Assembly: GCF_003148385.1 (NCBI RefSeq)
Contig: NZ_CP029463.1
Coordinates: 3,224,001-3,288,000 of the forward strand
Length of the DNA: 64,000 nucleotides
Origin: Flavobacterium sediminis
GTDB taxonomy: Bacteria > Bacteroidota > Bacteroidia > Flavobacteriales > Flavobacteriaceae
Reading direction: 5' to 3'
Position numbers and translations under genes: made by a program. This document shows, piece after piece, positions 26,788-35,692 of the stretch (positions are counted from its first letter, which is position 1; every line of letters begins with the position of its first letter). The notes under the pieces are model-generated. The model was not told where the DNA came from, did no database searches, and worked only from the letters and a program-made list of their open reading frames with translations.

Positions 26788-26855
26788 CAAATTTCCGCAC
26801 TTCTGCATCTTTTTTACTTAAGAACAGCTTAATGTTAAATTAAGATTTGCTTAAG
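26788..26855 (-). promoter_or_regulatory. Four-fold 11-nt-phased box and -7 element before the LTA-synthase-like gene
   Basis: CTTAAG (26817), CTTAAT (26828), ATTAAG (26839) and CTTAAG (26850) begin exactly 11 nt apart. Read on the minus strand, GAAATTTG (26795-26788), one base off TAnnTTTG, lies 21 nt downstream of the box, the same distance as at czcA. This is the clearest copy of the element in the window. Confidence 0.78.
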
Positions 26856-26856
26856 A

Positions 26857-28884
26857 TTACAACAATCCGTTGTATTTTCTAACAAACCACTCGGTTGCTA
26901 GACATAAGGTTAAAAGCAACAGTAACCATTTCCATTCGATCAAAGGCTCTTTGATCACTACTTCTTTCTGAACCGGAAGGTATTCTTTATTTTGAGATAA
27001 AAATTGAAGCAGATCCTTTATTTCATTCGGGAAAAAGACTTTACCGTTAGTATTTTGTGCCAACAGCTTTAATCGCTTGAAATCAGGGTTGACGAATTGT
27101 TTTTCAATATTAAAATCAAGGACTTCAAAAGAACCCGATTCTTTAGTTTTTGATTTTTTTTCGGTAACGATAAAACTATAATTCCCGGCAGAAAGATTCG
27201 CAAAATTTACTTTAAAAGCCCGATTCGCTTTCATAAAATTATAGTTCTTAACCTGATTGGTTTCTTTATTTTTCAATGAAATTGACAATTCTGCATTTTC
27301 ATCAAATTCATAATTTTTATTAAAGAACTGAGCTGTGATCCCGATAGTTTCGCCACTGTTATAAAAACGCTGGTAATCGATCAGCAGTGTTTTTCTATCT
27401 GAATTTGTTGCTAAATATTGTATGATCTTATCCGTCAATAAATCAAAATCTTTGAATGATTTTTGACTTAGGTAACTTTCCATCCGCCATTTCCAGATGT
27501 TTTCCCCGAAAAGATACCCTCTTCTTTGATTTCCTTCTTCTTTGAAAGCTAACAAAGGATTAGTTGTTTCGATATTTCTGACCTTAGCAAACAACAATGT
27601 ATTTTCAGTTCCTGAAGATCGGATAGCTCCGAATTTATTTTCTAACGGCGGAAAATTATTAAAATGAATATCTTCCTGTAAGAAAGCATTAAAAACAGGA
27701 TTAAAATCCGGAGAATAACTCTCCGTTTGATTGTTCATTCTGAAAACAAAATCATGTTGTACGCTGTTTAAGAAATCGAAATCTGTATTTTTTCCGGTTA
27801 TGATCCAGGTTCCTAATTTTAGTTTAGCATTTGCATCAAAAATAAATCGGAACTTAGGTGTAGGTTGATACAAAATGACAACATTATATTGACTTAGATC
27901 ACTTATCTTATCAGGAGTCAGTAACGTAACTTTTCGTTCCTGATTCTTTTCAATACTTCTCTTTAAAGCACCTAAATCGGGATGGTTTATTTCACTGATA
28001 ATAGCAATTTCCGTTCGTTGGTCAATGACATCAACAACAAATGGCTTGCTGTTGTTTTTTTTATTCTTTTCAACTAAAGAACTACTCAATGTAGCTGTAT
28101 ATTTTTGATTACCGATCACATTTGCCTCCAAATAAACCTGAACAACCTGAGATTGATGTTTGCTGTCAAAATAAACTGATTGTTTAGCAACAACACTTCC
28201 CCTATTCATGATTTGTAAAGAAGATTCTATACGCCTTGAACCGTTATAGCTTAAAAATAATTCAACAGGAAACTTATTCTTATGAAAAGCATACGGATTA
28301 ACATTGATCTTGTCGATCTTTAGGTCCAAAACAGTCGCTGTATCACCCAGCACAACCGGATAGACCGGAGTGTTTTCCGTAAAGCTATATACATAATCAT
28401 TTCCATAGGTTTGATTACCGTCTGTAACTAAAATAACCGGAGCTTTTCTATTTCTAAAAAGTTGTTTTACTTCCTCGCTAAGTCTCTCTATTTGTGTTTG
28501 TTTACCTTTAAAATCTAAAGTTTTAAACGAAGTTATTTTTTGGTCGAACTGAAATACGTGAATATCAAAATTTTCTTTGATATCATGATCTTCCTGAATT
28601 GCTTTTAAAACATTTTCAACCTCATTTTCAGCTTTTAAATCAGCTACCGATTCGGAATTATCCAGAAAAACAGGAAGTGGCGTTTTTTCAATTTCGTATT
28701 TCTTTGTGCTAAAAACCGGATTGATAAGCAATACAAAAGCTAAACACCAACTTAAAAAACGTAAAAAAGCCAATAAAAAGTACTTAAGCGTTCTTTCATT
28801 GGCTTTATACAGGTATTGATAATACGACAAACAAGCAGCTATAATAAAAGCTAAACTCAATAATAATAACGTGCCTGAAGTCAT
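26857..28884 (-). CDS. Membrane-anchored vWA-domain protein
   Basis: A 675-residue protein. Two hydrophobic helices lie at about 5-22 and 35-58, a von Willebrand A-like domain begins at about 70 with the DxSxS metal-site motif in FLDNSESV and a second Asp in ILVTDGNQTYG, then come about 450 residues of beta-rich domains, and a C-terminal helix (WKWLLLLLTLCLATEWFV). It resembles the BatA/BatB class and large flavobacterial vWA proteins of unknown role. It ends just beside the four-fold box of the next gene. It starts 15 nt after fabG. Confidence 0.8.
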   Translation of the reverse strand: MTSGTLLLLSLAFIIAACLSYYQYLYKANERTLKYFLLAFLRFLSWCLAFVLLINPVFSTKKYEIEKTPLPVFLDNSESVADLKAENEVENVLKAIQEDHDIKENFDIHVFQFDQKITSFKTLDFKGKQTQIERLSEEVKQLFRNRKAPVILVTDGNQTYGNDYVYSFTENTPVYPVVLGDTATVLDLKIDKINVNPYAFHKNKFPVELFLSYNGSRRIESSLQIMNRGSVVAKQSVYFDSKHQSQVVQVYLEANVIGNQKYTATLSSSLVEKNKKNNSKPFVVDVIDQRTEIAIISEINHPDLGALKRSIEKNQERKVTLLTPDKISDLSQYNVVILYQPTPKFRFIFDANAKLKLGTWIITGKNTDFDFLNSVQHDFVFRMNNQTESYSPDFNPVFNAFLQEDIHFNNFPPLENKFGAIRSSGTENTLLFAKVRNIETTNPLLAFKEEGNQRRGYLFGENIWKWRMESYLSQKSFKDFDLLTDKIIQYLATNSDRKTLLIDYQRFYNSGETIGITAQFFNKNYEFDENAELSISLKNKETNQVKNYNFMKANRAFKVNFANLSAGNYSFIVTEKKSKTKESGSFEVLDFNIEKQFVNPDFKRLKLLAQNTNGKVFFPNEIKDLLQFLSQNKEYLPVQKEVVIKEPLIEWKWLLLLLTLCLATEWFVRKYNGLL

Positions 28885-28899
28885 AATAATAGTTTCTTT

Positions 28900-29646
28900 T
28901 TAAGTTAACATTCCACCGTCAACATTCAATACTTGTCCGGTAATATAAGCACTCATATCTGATGCTAAGAACACACAAGCATTTGCTACGTCATCAGGAG
29001 TTCCTCCTCTTTTCAACGGAATAGCTTCTCTCCAGCCTTTAACCACCTCTTCATTTAATTTTGCCGTCATTTCTGTTTCAATAAATCCGGGAGCGATTGC
29101 ATTGCAACGGATATTTCTGGATCCTAGCTCTAAAGCTATCGATTTAGTAAATCCGATCATACCTGCTTTTGATGCAGCATAATTAGCCTGTCCGGCATTT
29201 CCTTTAACTCCCACTACACTACTCATGTTGATAATGGAACCGGCTCTGTTTTTTAGCATGGTTCTCTGAACGGCTTTAGTCATATTGAAAACAGACTTCA
29301 GGTTGATTTCAATTACTTTATCAAAATCTTCTTCAGACATACGCATTAAAAGGTTGTCTTTTGTTATTCCGGCGTTATTTATTAGGATATCAACCGTACC
29401 GAAGTCGGCTAAAACATCGTCAACTAATTTTTGCGCTTCACCGAAATCAGCAGCATTTGATTGGTATCCTTTTGCTTTAATTCCTAAAGCATTTAATTCA
29501 TTTTCTAATTCCTGAGCTGAAGCAGCAGATGAACTGTACGTAAAAGCAACATTAGCACCGTTCTTGGCAAATATTTCTGCTATTCCTTTCCCGATACCTC
29601 TACTGGCTCCGGTAATAATAGCAACTTTTCCTTCTAATAATTTCAT
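28900..29646 (-). CDS. fabG: 3-oxoacyl-[acyl-carrier-protein] reductase
   Basis: A 248-residue short-chain dehydrogenase with TGASRGIGKGIA (NADPH binding), NNAGITKDN, the catalytic Ser in INMSSVVG, YAASKAG (Tyr and Lys), and the C-terminal IETEMTAKL and GQVLNVDGGM blocks typical of FabG. It reduces 3-oxoacyl-ACP in fatty-acid elongation. A -7 element (TATATTTG on the minus strand, 29681-29674) lies 28 nt before the ATG without a matching TTG. Confidence 0.93.
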   Translation of the reverse strand: MKLLEGKVAIITGASRGIGKGIAEIFAKNGANVAFTYSSSAASAQELENELNALGIKAKGYQSNAADFGEAQKLVDDVLADFGTVDILINNAGITKDNLLMRMSEEDFDKVIEINLKSVFNMTKAVQRTMLKNRAGSIINMSSVVGVKGNAGQANYAASKAGMIGFTKSIALELGSRNIRCNAIAPGFIETEMTAKLNEEVVKGWREAIPLKRGGTPDDVANACVFLASDMSAYITGQVLNVDGGMLT

Positions 29647-29749
29647 TTTTGTCAGTTTGTTAAAAATTTAAAGCAAATATAACAATTTCGATATTATGGA
29701 TATAGTCTTCCTCTTTTAAAGTTATCCTAATTTTATCTGTCAGTTGTAT

Positions 29750-29776
29750 AAAAAAAGCCTCGGCTAACCGAGGCTT
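29750..29776 (-). terminator. Terminator after sucD
   Basis: AAGCCTCGG (29755-29763) and CCGAGGCTT (29768-29776) form a 9-bp stem with a 4-nt loop. On the minus strand the stem is followed by a run of T. It lies 24 nt past the sucD stop. Confidence 0.85.
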
Positions 29777-29799
29777 CAAATTTTATATAGAATAGGAAA

Positions 29800-30672
29800 T
29801 TATCCTAAAACTTCTTTCACTTTTTTACCGATCTCAGCCGGTGAATCTACTACAAAAATTCCGTTCTCTCTCATGATACGTTTTTTAGCTTCAGCAGTAT
29901 CATCGGCACCACCTACGATAGCTCCTGCATGTCCCATTGTTCTACCTTTAGGAGCTGTTTCTCCTGCGATAAAACCAACAACCGGTTTACGGTTACCGTC
30001 AGCTTTAACCCAACGAGCTGCATCAGCTTCTAATTGTCCACCGATCTCACCGATCATGATGATACATTCCGTTTCTGCATCGTTCATTAGTAATTCAACT
30101 GCTTCTTTAGTTGTAGTACCAATGATCGGGTCACCACCGATACCGATTGCAGTTGTGATACCTAATCCTTGTTTTACAACCTGGTCAGCAGCTTCATACG
30201 TTAAAGTACCAGATTTAGAAACAATACCTACTTTTCCTTTTTTGAAAACGAAACCAGGCATAATTCCTACTTTTGCTTCTTCAGGAGTAATTACTCCGGG
30301 ACAGTTAGGTCCGATTAAACGACAACCTTTATCTTTAATATAATCGAATGCTTTGATCATGTCTGCTACAGGAATACCTTCTGTAATACAAATGATTACT
30401 TTGATACCGGCTTCTGCAGCTTCCATAATAGCATCTGCAGCAAATGCAGGCGGAACAAATATAATAGAAGTATCGGCACCTACTTGGTCTACTGCATCTT
30501 TCACAGTATTGAAAACAGGTTTGTCTAAATGAGTTGAACCACCTTTACCCGGTGTTACACCTCCTACAACGTTTGTACCATATTCAATCATTTGTGATGC
30601 ATGGAAAGTACCTTCACTACCAGTAAATCCTTGAACAATTATTTTTGAATTTTTATTAACTAAAACGCTCAT
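29800..30672 (-). CDS. sucD: Succinate-CoA ligase subunit alpha
   Basis: The 290-residue length is typical. N-terminal [12 protein letters not shown] binds Co[21 protein letters not shown] lies mid-protein, and GHAGAIVGG near residue 245 holds the histidine that becomes phosphorylated. It makes succinyl-CoA interconversion in the TCA cycle with SucC, which is not encoded nearby, as is common in this group. A TATTTTTG element (30715-30708, minus strand) precedes the start. A strong terminator follows. Confidence 0.95.
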   Translation of the reverse strand: MSVLVNKNSKIIVQGFTGSEGTFHASQMIEYGTNVVGGVTPGKGGSTHLDKPVFNTVKDAVDQVGADTSIIFVPPAFAADAIMEAAEAGIKVIICITEGIPVADMIKAFDYIKDKGCRLIGPNCPGVITPEEAKVGIMPGFVFKKGKVGIVSKSGTLTYEAADQVVKQGLGITTAIGIGGDPIIGTTTKEAVELLMNDAETECIIMIGEIGGQLEADAARWVKADGNRKPVVGFIAGETAPKGRTMGHAGAIVGGADDTAEAKKRIMRENGIFVVDSPAEIGKKVKEVLG

Positions 30673-30806
30673 AGTTTGAGATTATTGATTTGTTATTATT
30701 TATTCTACAAAAATAAGTTTTTAAACAAAATAGCCATGTGTTTTTAAAAATATTTTCATGGATTTTTGCTAAATTAGTATCCTTTTAGGGCTTACTTCTT
30801 TTGTTT

Positions 30807-31741
30807 TTATTTATTTTTTAAAATTTCTATGATCTCAGGAATTCTCTTGATATTGGCTAATTGTTTTAATTTTTCACGAGATTCTTCTGCCGGATATCCG
30901 AAATAGACTTTTCCGCCATCTAAAGATTTCGAAATCCCCGATTGTGCTAAGACAACAGCTTTAGAACCTATCGTAATACCACTAGTGGTACCTACCTGCC
31001 CCATAGCGTTACTTCGTCCTCAATCACTACACAACCGGCTATTCCGGTTTGCGCCGCAATTAAACATTTTTTACCGATCATAGTATCATGCCCCACATGC
31101 ACCTGATTGTCTATTTTAGTTCCTTCACCGATGGTTGTATCTCCGGTTACTCCTTTGTCTATAGTACACAAAGCACCGATCCCGACATTGTCTTCGATCA
31201 CTACCCTACCTCCTGAAAGTAACTGGTCAAAGCCTTCCGGACGCTTTTTATAATAAAAAGCATCAGCTCCTAAAATACTTCCGGAATGGATAATAACATT
31301 ATCTCCGATAACGGTATTATCATACAAGGTTACGTTAGCATGAATCAAACAATTTTTACCGATGACTACATTATGACCAATAAAGCAATTAGGCTGAATA
31401 ACGGTTCCTTCTCCTATCTCTGCTGTTTCGGAAATGGATATTGAAGCCGAAAGAAAGGGCTTAAAATGCCTGGTCAGCTTATTAAAATCCCGAAAAGGAT
31501 CGTCAGAAACCAATAAAGCTTTTCCTTCCGGGCATTCAACTTCTTTGTTTATCAAAACAATGGTTGCAGCCGACTGAAGTGCCTTGTCGTAATATTTAGG
31601 ATGGTCCACAAAAACGATATCTCCCGATTCTACTACGTGAATTTCGTTCATTCCCAAAACGGGAAAATCCGCATTACCGACATAATCACACTCAATGATT
31701 GCGGCAATTTCTTTTAAGCTATGTTTTCTATAAAATTTCAT
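30807..31741 (-). pseudogene. LpxD-like left-handed-helix acyltransferase paralogue, frameshifted
   Basis: The start is MKFYRKHS at 31741, just past the efp terminator. An N-terminal LpxD-like domain (to about 100) is followed by hexapeptide repeats with HSGSILGADAF and GHDTMIGKKCLIAAQTGIAG. The frame breaks at CCCC 30999-31002 after VTLWG. One added base continues as QVGTTSGITIGSKAVVLAQSG and ends normally at about 311 residues. It is similar to but shorter than the true LpxD at 34590-35609, so its acceptor may differ. The break is probably a sequence error. Confidence 0.85.
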
Positions 31742-31742
31742 C

Positions 31743-31767
31743 AAAAAACCCCAATAAAACATTGGGG
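31743..31767 (-). terminator. Terminator between efp and the lpxD-like gene
   Basis: On the minus strand CCCCAAT (31767-31761) pairs with ATTGGGG (31755-31749) and TTTTTT follows, ending 2 nt before the ATG of the lpxD-like gene. That gene can then be reached only by read-through unless it has its own promoter inside this region. Confidence 0.8.
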
Positions 31768-31781
31768 CCGTTTTTTAAAAA

Positions 31782-32342
31782 TTAAACTCTTTCCATATAT
31801 TTTCCGGTAGCAGTATCAATTTTAACTTTATCACCTTCATTGATAAATAAAGGAACGTTTACTGTTGCTCCGGTTTCTACTGTAGCCGGTTTTGTTGCGT
31901 TTGTTGCCGTATTACCTTTAACTCCCGGTTCAGTGTAAGTTATCTCTAATACAACAGAAGCCGGCATATCTACAGCTATAGGCAATTCAGTTTCTGTATT
32001 GATCTGAACCATTACATTCTCTCCTTCTTTTAATAGATCAGGAGCATCTAAGATATTTTTGTTTAAGGTAATTTGTTCAAATGTTTCATTATTCATGAAA
32101 TGAAAATCTTCTCCTTCTCTGTATAAATACTGAAAAGTATGTGTTTCAACACGAACTGTTTCAATTTTATGACCAGCAGAAAAAGTATTATCCAAAACTT
32201 TTCCTGTTGTTAATGATTTTAGTTTGGTTCTAACGAAAGCAGGACCTTTTCCTGGTTTTACGTGCAAAAATTCAACGATCTTATAAATATCGTGGTTAAA
32301 CTTAATACATAATCCGTTTCTAATATCTGCTGTTGTAGCCAT
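31782..32342 (-). CDS. efp: Elongation factor P
   Basis: A 186-residue protein with three OB-like domains. The loop VKPGKGPAFVRTKLK near residues 28-42 carries the Lys that is the usual modification site. The C-terminal domain ends GDKVKIDTATGKYMERV. EF-P relieves ribosome stalling on polyproline. It lies between lpxA and the lpxD-like gene, an order common in Bacteroidota. No EF-P modification gene (epmA, ymfI) is in the window. A strong terminator follows. Confidence 0.95.
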   Translation of the reverse strand: MATTADIRNGLCIKFNHDIYKIVEFLHVKPGKGPAFVRTKLKSLTTGKVLDNTFSAGHKIETVRVETHTFQYLYREGEDFHFMNNETFEQITLNKNILDAPDLLKEGENVMVQINTETELPIAVDMPASVVLEITYTEPGVKGNTATNATKPATVETGATVNVPLFINEGDKVKIDTATGKYMERV

Positions 32343-32370
32343 GTTTTTTTATTTAATTTTTGTTTATGTT

Positions 32371-33156
32371 TTAATAAATTCCTGAATACCCTTTCATCAC
32401 ACCTCTCGATGAATCTTTAATAAACTGAATAATTTCATCACGTTCATTTGTAGCTTCCATTTCAGCTTCTATAATTCCTAAAGCTTGTGACGTGTTATAG
32501 TTCTTTTGATATAAAATTCGGTAAATATCCTGAATTTCCCTAATTTTTTCTGTTGAAAAACCTCTTCTTCTTAATCCTACTGAGTTGATCCCAACATACG
32601 AAAGCGGTTCTCTTGCTGCTTTTGTAAAAGGTGGAACATCTTTACGTACTAATGAACCTCCGGTTACAAAAGAGTGACTTCCGATTGAACAAAACTGATG
32701 TACGGCTACCATTCCTGCCAATACTACAAAATCGCCTACTGAAATATGTCCTGCCAGATTAGTATTGTTCGAAAAGATACAATTATCCCCTACTATACAA
32801 TCGTGTGCAATATGACAGTAGGCCATAATTAAACAGTTCTTTCCGATAACCGTTTTCATACGGTCTGTTGTTCCTCTGTTGATGGTTACACATTCGCGGA
32901 TCGTGGTATTGTCACCAATCTCAACAATAGTGTCTTCTCCTTGATATTTCAGATCCTGTGGTGGTGCAGAGATCACTGCTCCCGGGAAAATATTACAGTT
33001 TTTTCCGATGCGGGCTCCTTCCATGATGGTTACATTAGAGCCTATCCAGGTTCCTTCCCCTATTTCAACATTGTTGTGAATGGTTGTGAAAGGATCAATT
33101 ACGACATTTCTTGCGATTTTTGCCCCCGGATGAACGTATGCTAACGGTTGATTCAT
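32371..33156 (-). CDS. lpxA: UDP-N-acetylglucosamine acyltransferase
   Basis: A 261-residue hexapeptide-repeat enzyme starting lipid A synthesis. Family markers are YVHPGAKIARNV, the catalytic His region MAYCHIAHDCIVGDNCIFSNN (about 118-138), HQFCSIGSHSFVTGGSLV, and the helical C-terminus with GLRRRGFS. It lies 28 nt after lpxC/fabZ and 28 nt before efp, as part of an lpxD-lpxC/fabZ-lpxA-efp operon. Confidence 0.95.
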   Translation of the reverse strand: MNQPLAYVHPGAKIARNVVIDPFTTIHNNVEIGEGTWIGSNVTIMEGARIGKNCNIFPGAVISAPPQDLKYQGEDTIVEIGDNTTIRECVTINRGTTDRMKTVIGKNCLIMAYCHIAHDCIVGDNCIFSNNTNLAGHISVGDFVVLAGMVAVHQFCSIGSHSFVTGGSLVRKDVPPFTKAAREPLSYVGINSVGLRRRGFSTEKIREIQDIYRILYQKNYNTSQALGIIEAEMEATNERDEIIQFIKDSSRGVMKGYSGIY

Positions 33157-33184
33157 ATTTTGAAATGTTTTTTAATCTAAAGGA

Positions 33185-34573
33185 TTATTTTGATTTAACA
33201 ATTTGAGCCATTAATTCGGCTTCTGTCACCAATCTACCATTAGCATAAGCATAACCCTGCATGTGGCAAATTCCTCTTCGTATCGGTGATAACAACTCTA
33301 ATTTAAAGAACAATGTATCACCGGGAAGTACCGGATGTTTAAAACGTACATTATCAATTTTCATGAAGTAAGTTAAATAATTTTCCGGATCGGGAACGGT
33401 ACTTAATACTAAAACACCTCCGGCCTGTGCCATTGCTTCAATTTGTAAGACTCCTGGCATAACTGGCGCTCCCGGAAAATGTCCCACAAAGAACGGTTCG
33501 TTCATGGTTACATTTTTTAACCCTACTACATGAGTATCTGATAATTCCAGAATTTTGTCAACCAACAAAAACGGAGGTCTGTGCGGTAGTAATCCCATGA
33601 TTTGGTTTACGTCCAAAGCCGGTTGCTGATTGATGTCGTATTTCGGTACTTGATTGCGTTCTTCTAATTTGATAATTTTAGACATCTTTTTAGCAAACTG
33701 AGTGTTTACAAAATGCCCCGGTTTATTAGCAATAACTTTACCTTTTATTTTTGTCCCGATCAATGCTAAATCTCCTAAAACGTCTAATAATTTGTGGCGG
33801 GCAGCTTCATTAGGGTAATGTAAGGTAAGATTGTCTAAAATACCGTTAGGTTTAACTGAAATATTATCTTTATCGAAAGCCTTTTTTAAATTTTCCATTG
33901 TTTCAGAGGAGATTTCCTTGTCCACATAAACAATAGCATTATTCAAATCACCACCTTTAATTAATCCGTTATTCAGTAAAGCTTCCAACTCATGTAAGAA
34001 ACTGAAAGTTCTTGAATCGGCAATTTCAGTTTTAAATTCTTTAATATTTTTCATAGTAGCATTTTGAGTGCCTAAAACTTTAGTCCCAAAATCTACCATA
34101 GCAGTTACATAATATTCGTCATGTGGAATAACTGTAATTTCACTTCCTGTAGCTTCATCTGTATAGGAAATAACTTCTTTTACTTCAAAAACTCTGCGCT
34201 CAGCATTTTGTTCTACAATTTCAGCCTTTTCCAAAGCTTCAACAAAATATTTGGATGAACCGTCCATAATAGGAAGTTCAGAAGCATCTAATTCGATAAT
34301 AATATTGTCAATATCGCAACCTACAACAGCAGCCAATACATGTTCCGGAGTCTGGATCTTTACTCCTTTTTTCTCTAGGTTTGTACCTCTTTGCGTATTT
34401 ACAACATAATTAGCATCAGCTTCAATAACCGGTTCTCCTTCCAGATCAACACGAACAAAAGTTATCCCGTTGTTAATCGGAGCCGGTTTAAAAGTCATTG
34501 TCACTTCTTGACCGGTGTGAAGCCCCACACCTTTTAATGAAATTTCATTACCAATGGTTGTTTGTTTAACCAT
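33185..34573 (-). CDS. lpxC/fabZ: Bifunctional UDP-3-O-acyl-GlcNAc deacetylase / 3-hydroxyacyl-ACP dehydratase
   Basis: A 462-residue fusion. Residues 1 to about 305 are LpxC, with GVGLHTGQEV, the zinc ligands in TPEHVLAAVVG and in RHKLLDVLGDLAL (His and Asp), and the catalytic loop SRTFSFLHELE. Residues about 315-462 are FabZ, with GLLPHRPPFLLVD, the catalytic His in VGHFPGAPVMPGV and the Glu in LQIEAMAQAGG. The fusion joins lipid A and fatty-acid synthesis and is a hallmark of Bacteroidota. It lies 16 nt after lpxD. Confidence 0.96.
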   Translation of the reverse strand: MVKQTTIGNEISLKGVGLHTGQEVTMTFKPAPINNGITFVRVDLEGEPVIEADANYVVNTQRGTNLEKKGVKIQTPEHVLAAVVGCDIDNIIIELDASELPIMDGSSKYFVEALEKAEIVEQNAERRVFEVKEVISYTDEATGSEITVIPHDEYYVTAMVDFGTKVLGTQNATMKNIKEFKTEIADSRTFSFLHELEALLNNGLIKGGDLNNAIVYVDKEISSETMENLKKAFDKDNISVKPNGILDNLTLHYPNEAARHKLLDVLGDLALIGTKIKGKVIANKPGHFVNTQFAKKMSKIIKLEERNQVPKYDINQQPALDVNQIMGLLPHRPPFLLVDKILELSDTHVVGLKNVTMNEPFFVGHFPGAPVMPGVLQIEAMAQAGGVLVLSTVPDPENYLTYFMKIDNVRFKHPVLPGDTLFFKLELLSPIRRGICHMQGYAYANGRLVTEAELMAQIVKSK

Positions 34574-34589
34574 GACGATTTATATTAGT

Positions 34590-35609
34590 TTAGTTGTTAT
34601 TCTTCTTCAAATTTTCTAAATCGGCTACGATTTTAGGTAAGTTCTTAAAATGTACAAAGGATTTTGCAAAATCAGCATAACCGAATGCCGGGCTTCCCTG
34701 TACGGCTTCATTGTCTTTTAAACTTTTACCGATTCCTGATTGTGCCTGAATACGAACATTATCTCCGATGGTAATATGTCCTACAATACCCACTTGCCCA
34801 CCGATCTGACAATTTTTACCGATTTTTGTTGAACCTGCTACTCCGGTTTGTGAAGCGATCACCGTATTTTCTCCGATTTCAACATTATGAGCGATCTGAA
34901 TTTGATTGTCTAATTTGACTCCTTTTCTGATTACTGTTGAACCCAATGTTGCTCTGTCTATTGTAGTACAAGAACCGATCTCAACATTATCTTCAATAAT
35001 TACATTACCTATTTGCGGTACTTTTTTATAGGTTCCGTCTTCCTGTGGTGCAAAACCGAAACCATCCGATCCGATAATACTTCCTGAATGAATGGTACAA
35101 TTATTACCAATAACCGTTTCAGAATAGATTCTGACACCTGCAAACAGAATAGTATTATCTCCTATCACTACATTATCGCCTATAAAACTGTTCGGATAAA
35201 TCTTTACGTTATTTCCTATAGTTACATTTTTTCCGACATAACTAAAACTTCCCAGATACAGATCATCACCATAAGTAACTCCTTCAGAAATAGCGCTGGG
35301 TTGTTCAATACCGGATTTCATCAGTTTTACCTGATTGTAATACTCTAATAGCGTTGAAAACGCTTTGTAAGCATCTTCTACTTTTATTAAAGTAGTTTGT
35401 ATTTCCTGTTCCGGTTCAAAAGATTTGTTAACTATTGTTACCGTTGCATTTGTTGTATATATATGATTGATATATTTCGGGTTAGCCAGAAATGTCAAAG
35501 CACCTTCTGTTCCTTCTTCAATTTTAGCTAATTTAAAGACCTCTGCGTTAGGGTTTCCTACCACTTCTCCTTCTAAAATTCCAGCTATTTGCTCTGCAGT
35601 AAATTTCAT
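34590..35609 (-). CDS. lpxD: UDP-3-O-acylglucosamine N-acyltransferase
   Basis: A 339-residue protein of normal LpxD length. The N-terminal uridine-binding domain has [16 protein letters not shown]. Many hexapeptide repeats follow, with [16 protein letters not shown] and the catalytic His in [19 protein letters not shown]. It adds the N-linked acyl chain in lipid A synthesis and is the first gene of the lpx operon. A TATTTTTG element on the minus strand (35682-35675) lies 66 nt upstream and probably belongs to its promoter, although no TTG is in place. Confidence 0.95.
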   Translation of the reverse strand: MKFTAEQIAGILEGEVVGNPNAEVFKLAKIEEGTEGALTFLANPKYINHIYTTNATVTIVNKSFEPEQEIQTTLIKVEDAYKAFSTLLEYYNQVKLMKSGIEQPSAISEGVTYGDDLYLGSFSYVGKNVTIGNNVKIYPNSFIGDNVVIGDNTILFAGVRIYSETVIGNNCTIHSGSIIGSDGFGFAPQEDGTYKKVPQIGNVIIEDNVEIGSCTTIDRATLGSTVIRKGVKLDNQIQIAHNVEIGENTVIASQTGVAGSTKIGKNCQIGGQVGIVGHITIGDNVRIQAQSGIGKSLKDNEAVQGSPAFGYADFAKSFVHFKNLPKIVADLENLKKNNN

Positions 35610-35692
35610 TAAATTAAAATTTAAGATAAATCTCTATGGTTAAAATAGCACCTTATAGTATTACTTTAACCCGACAAAAATATAAAATTAAA

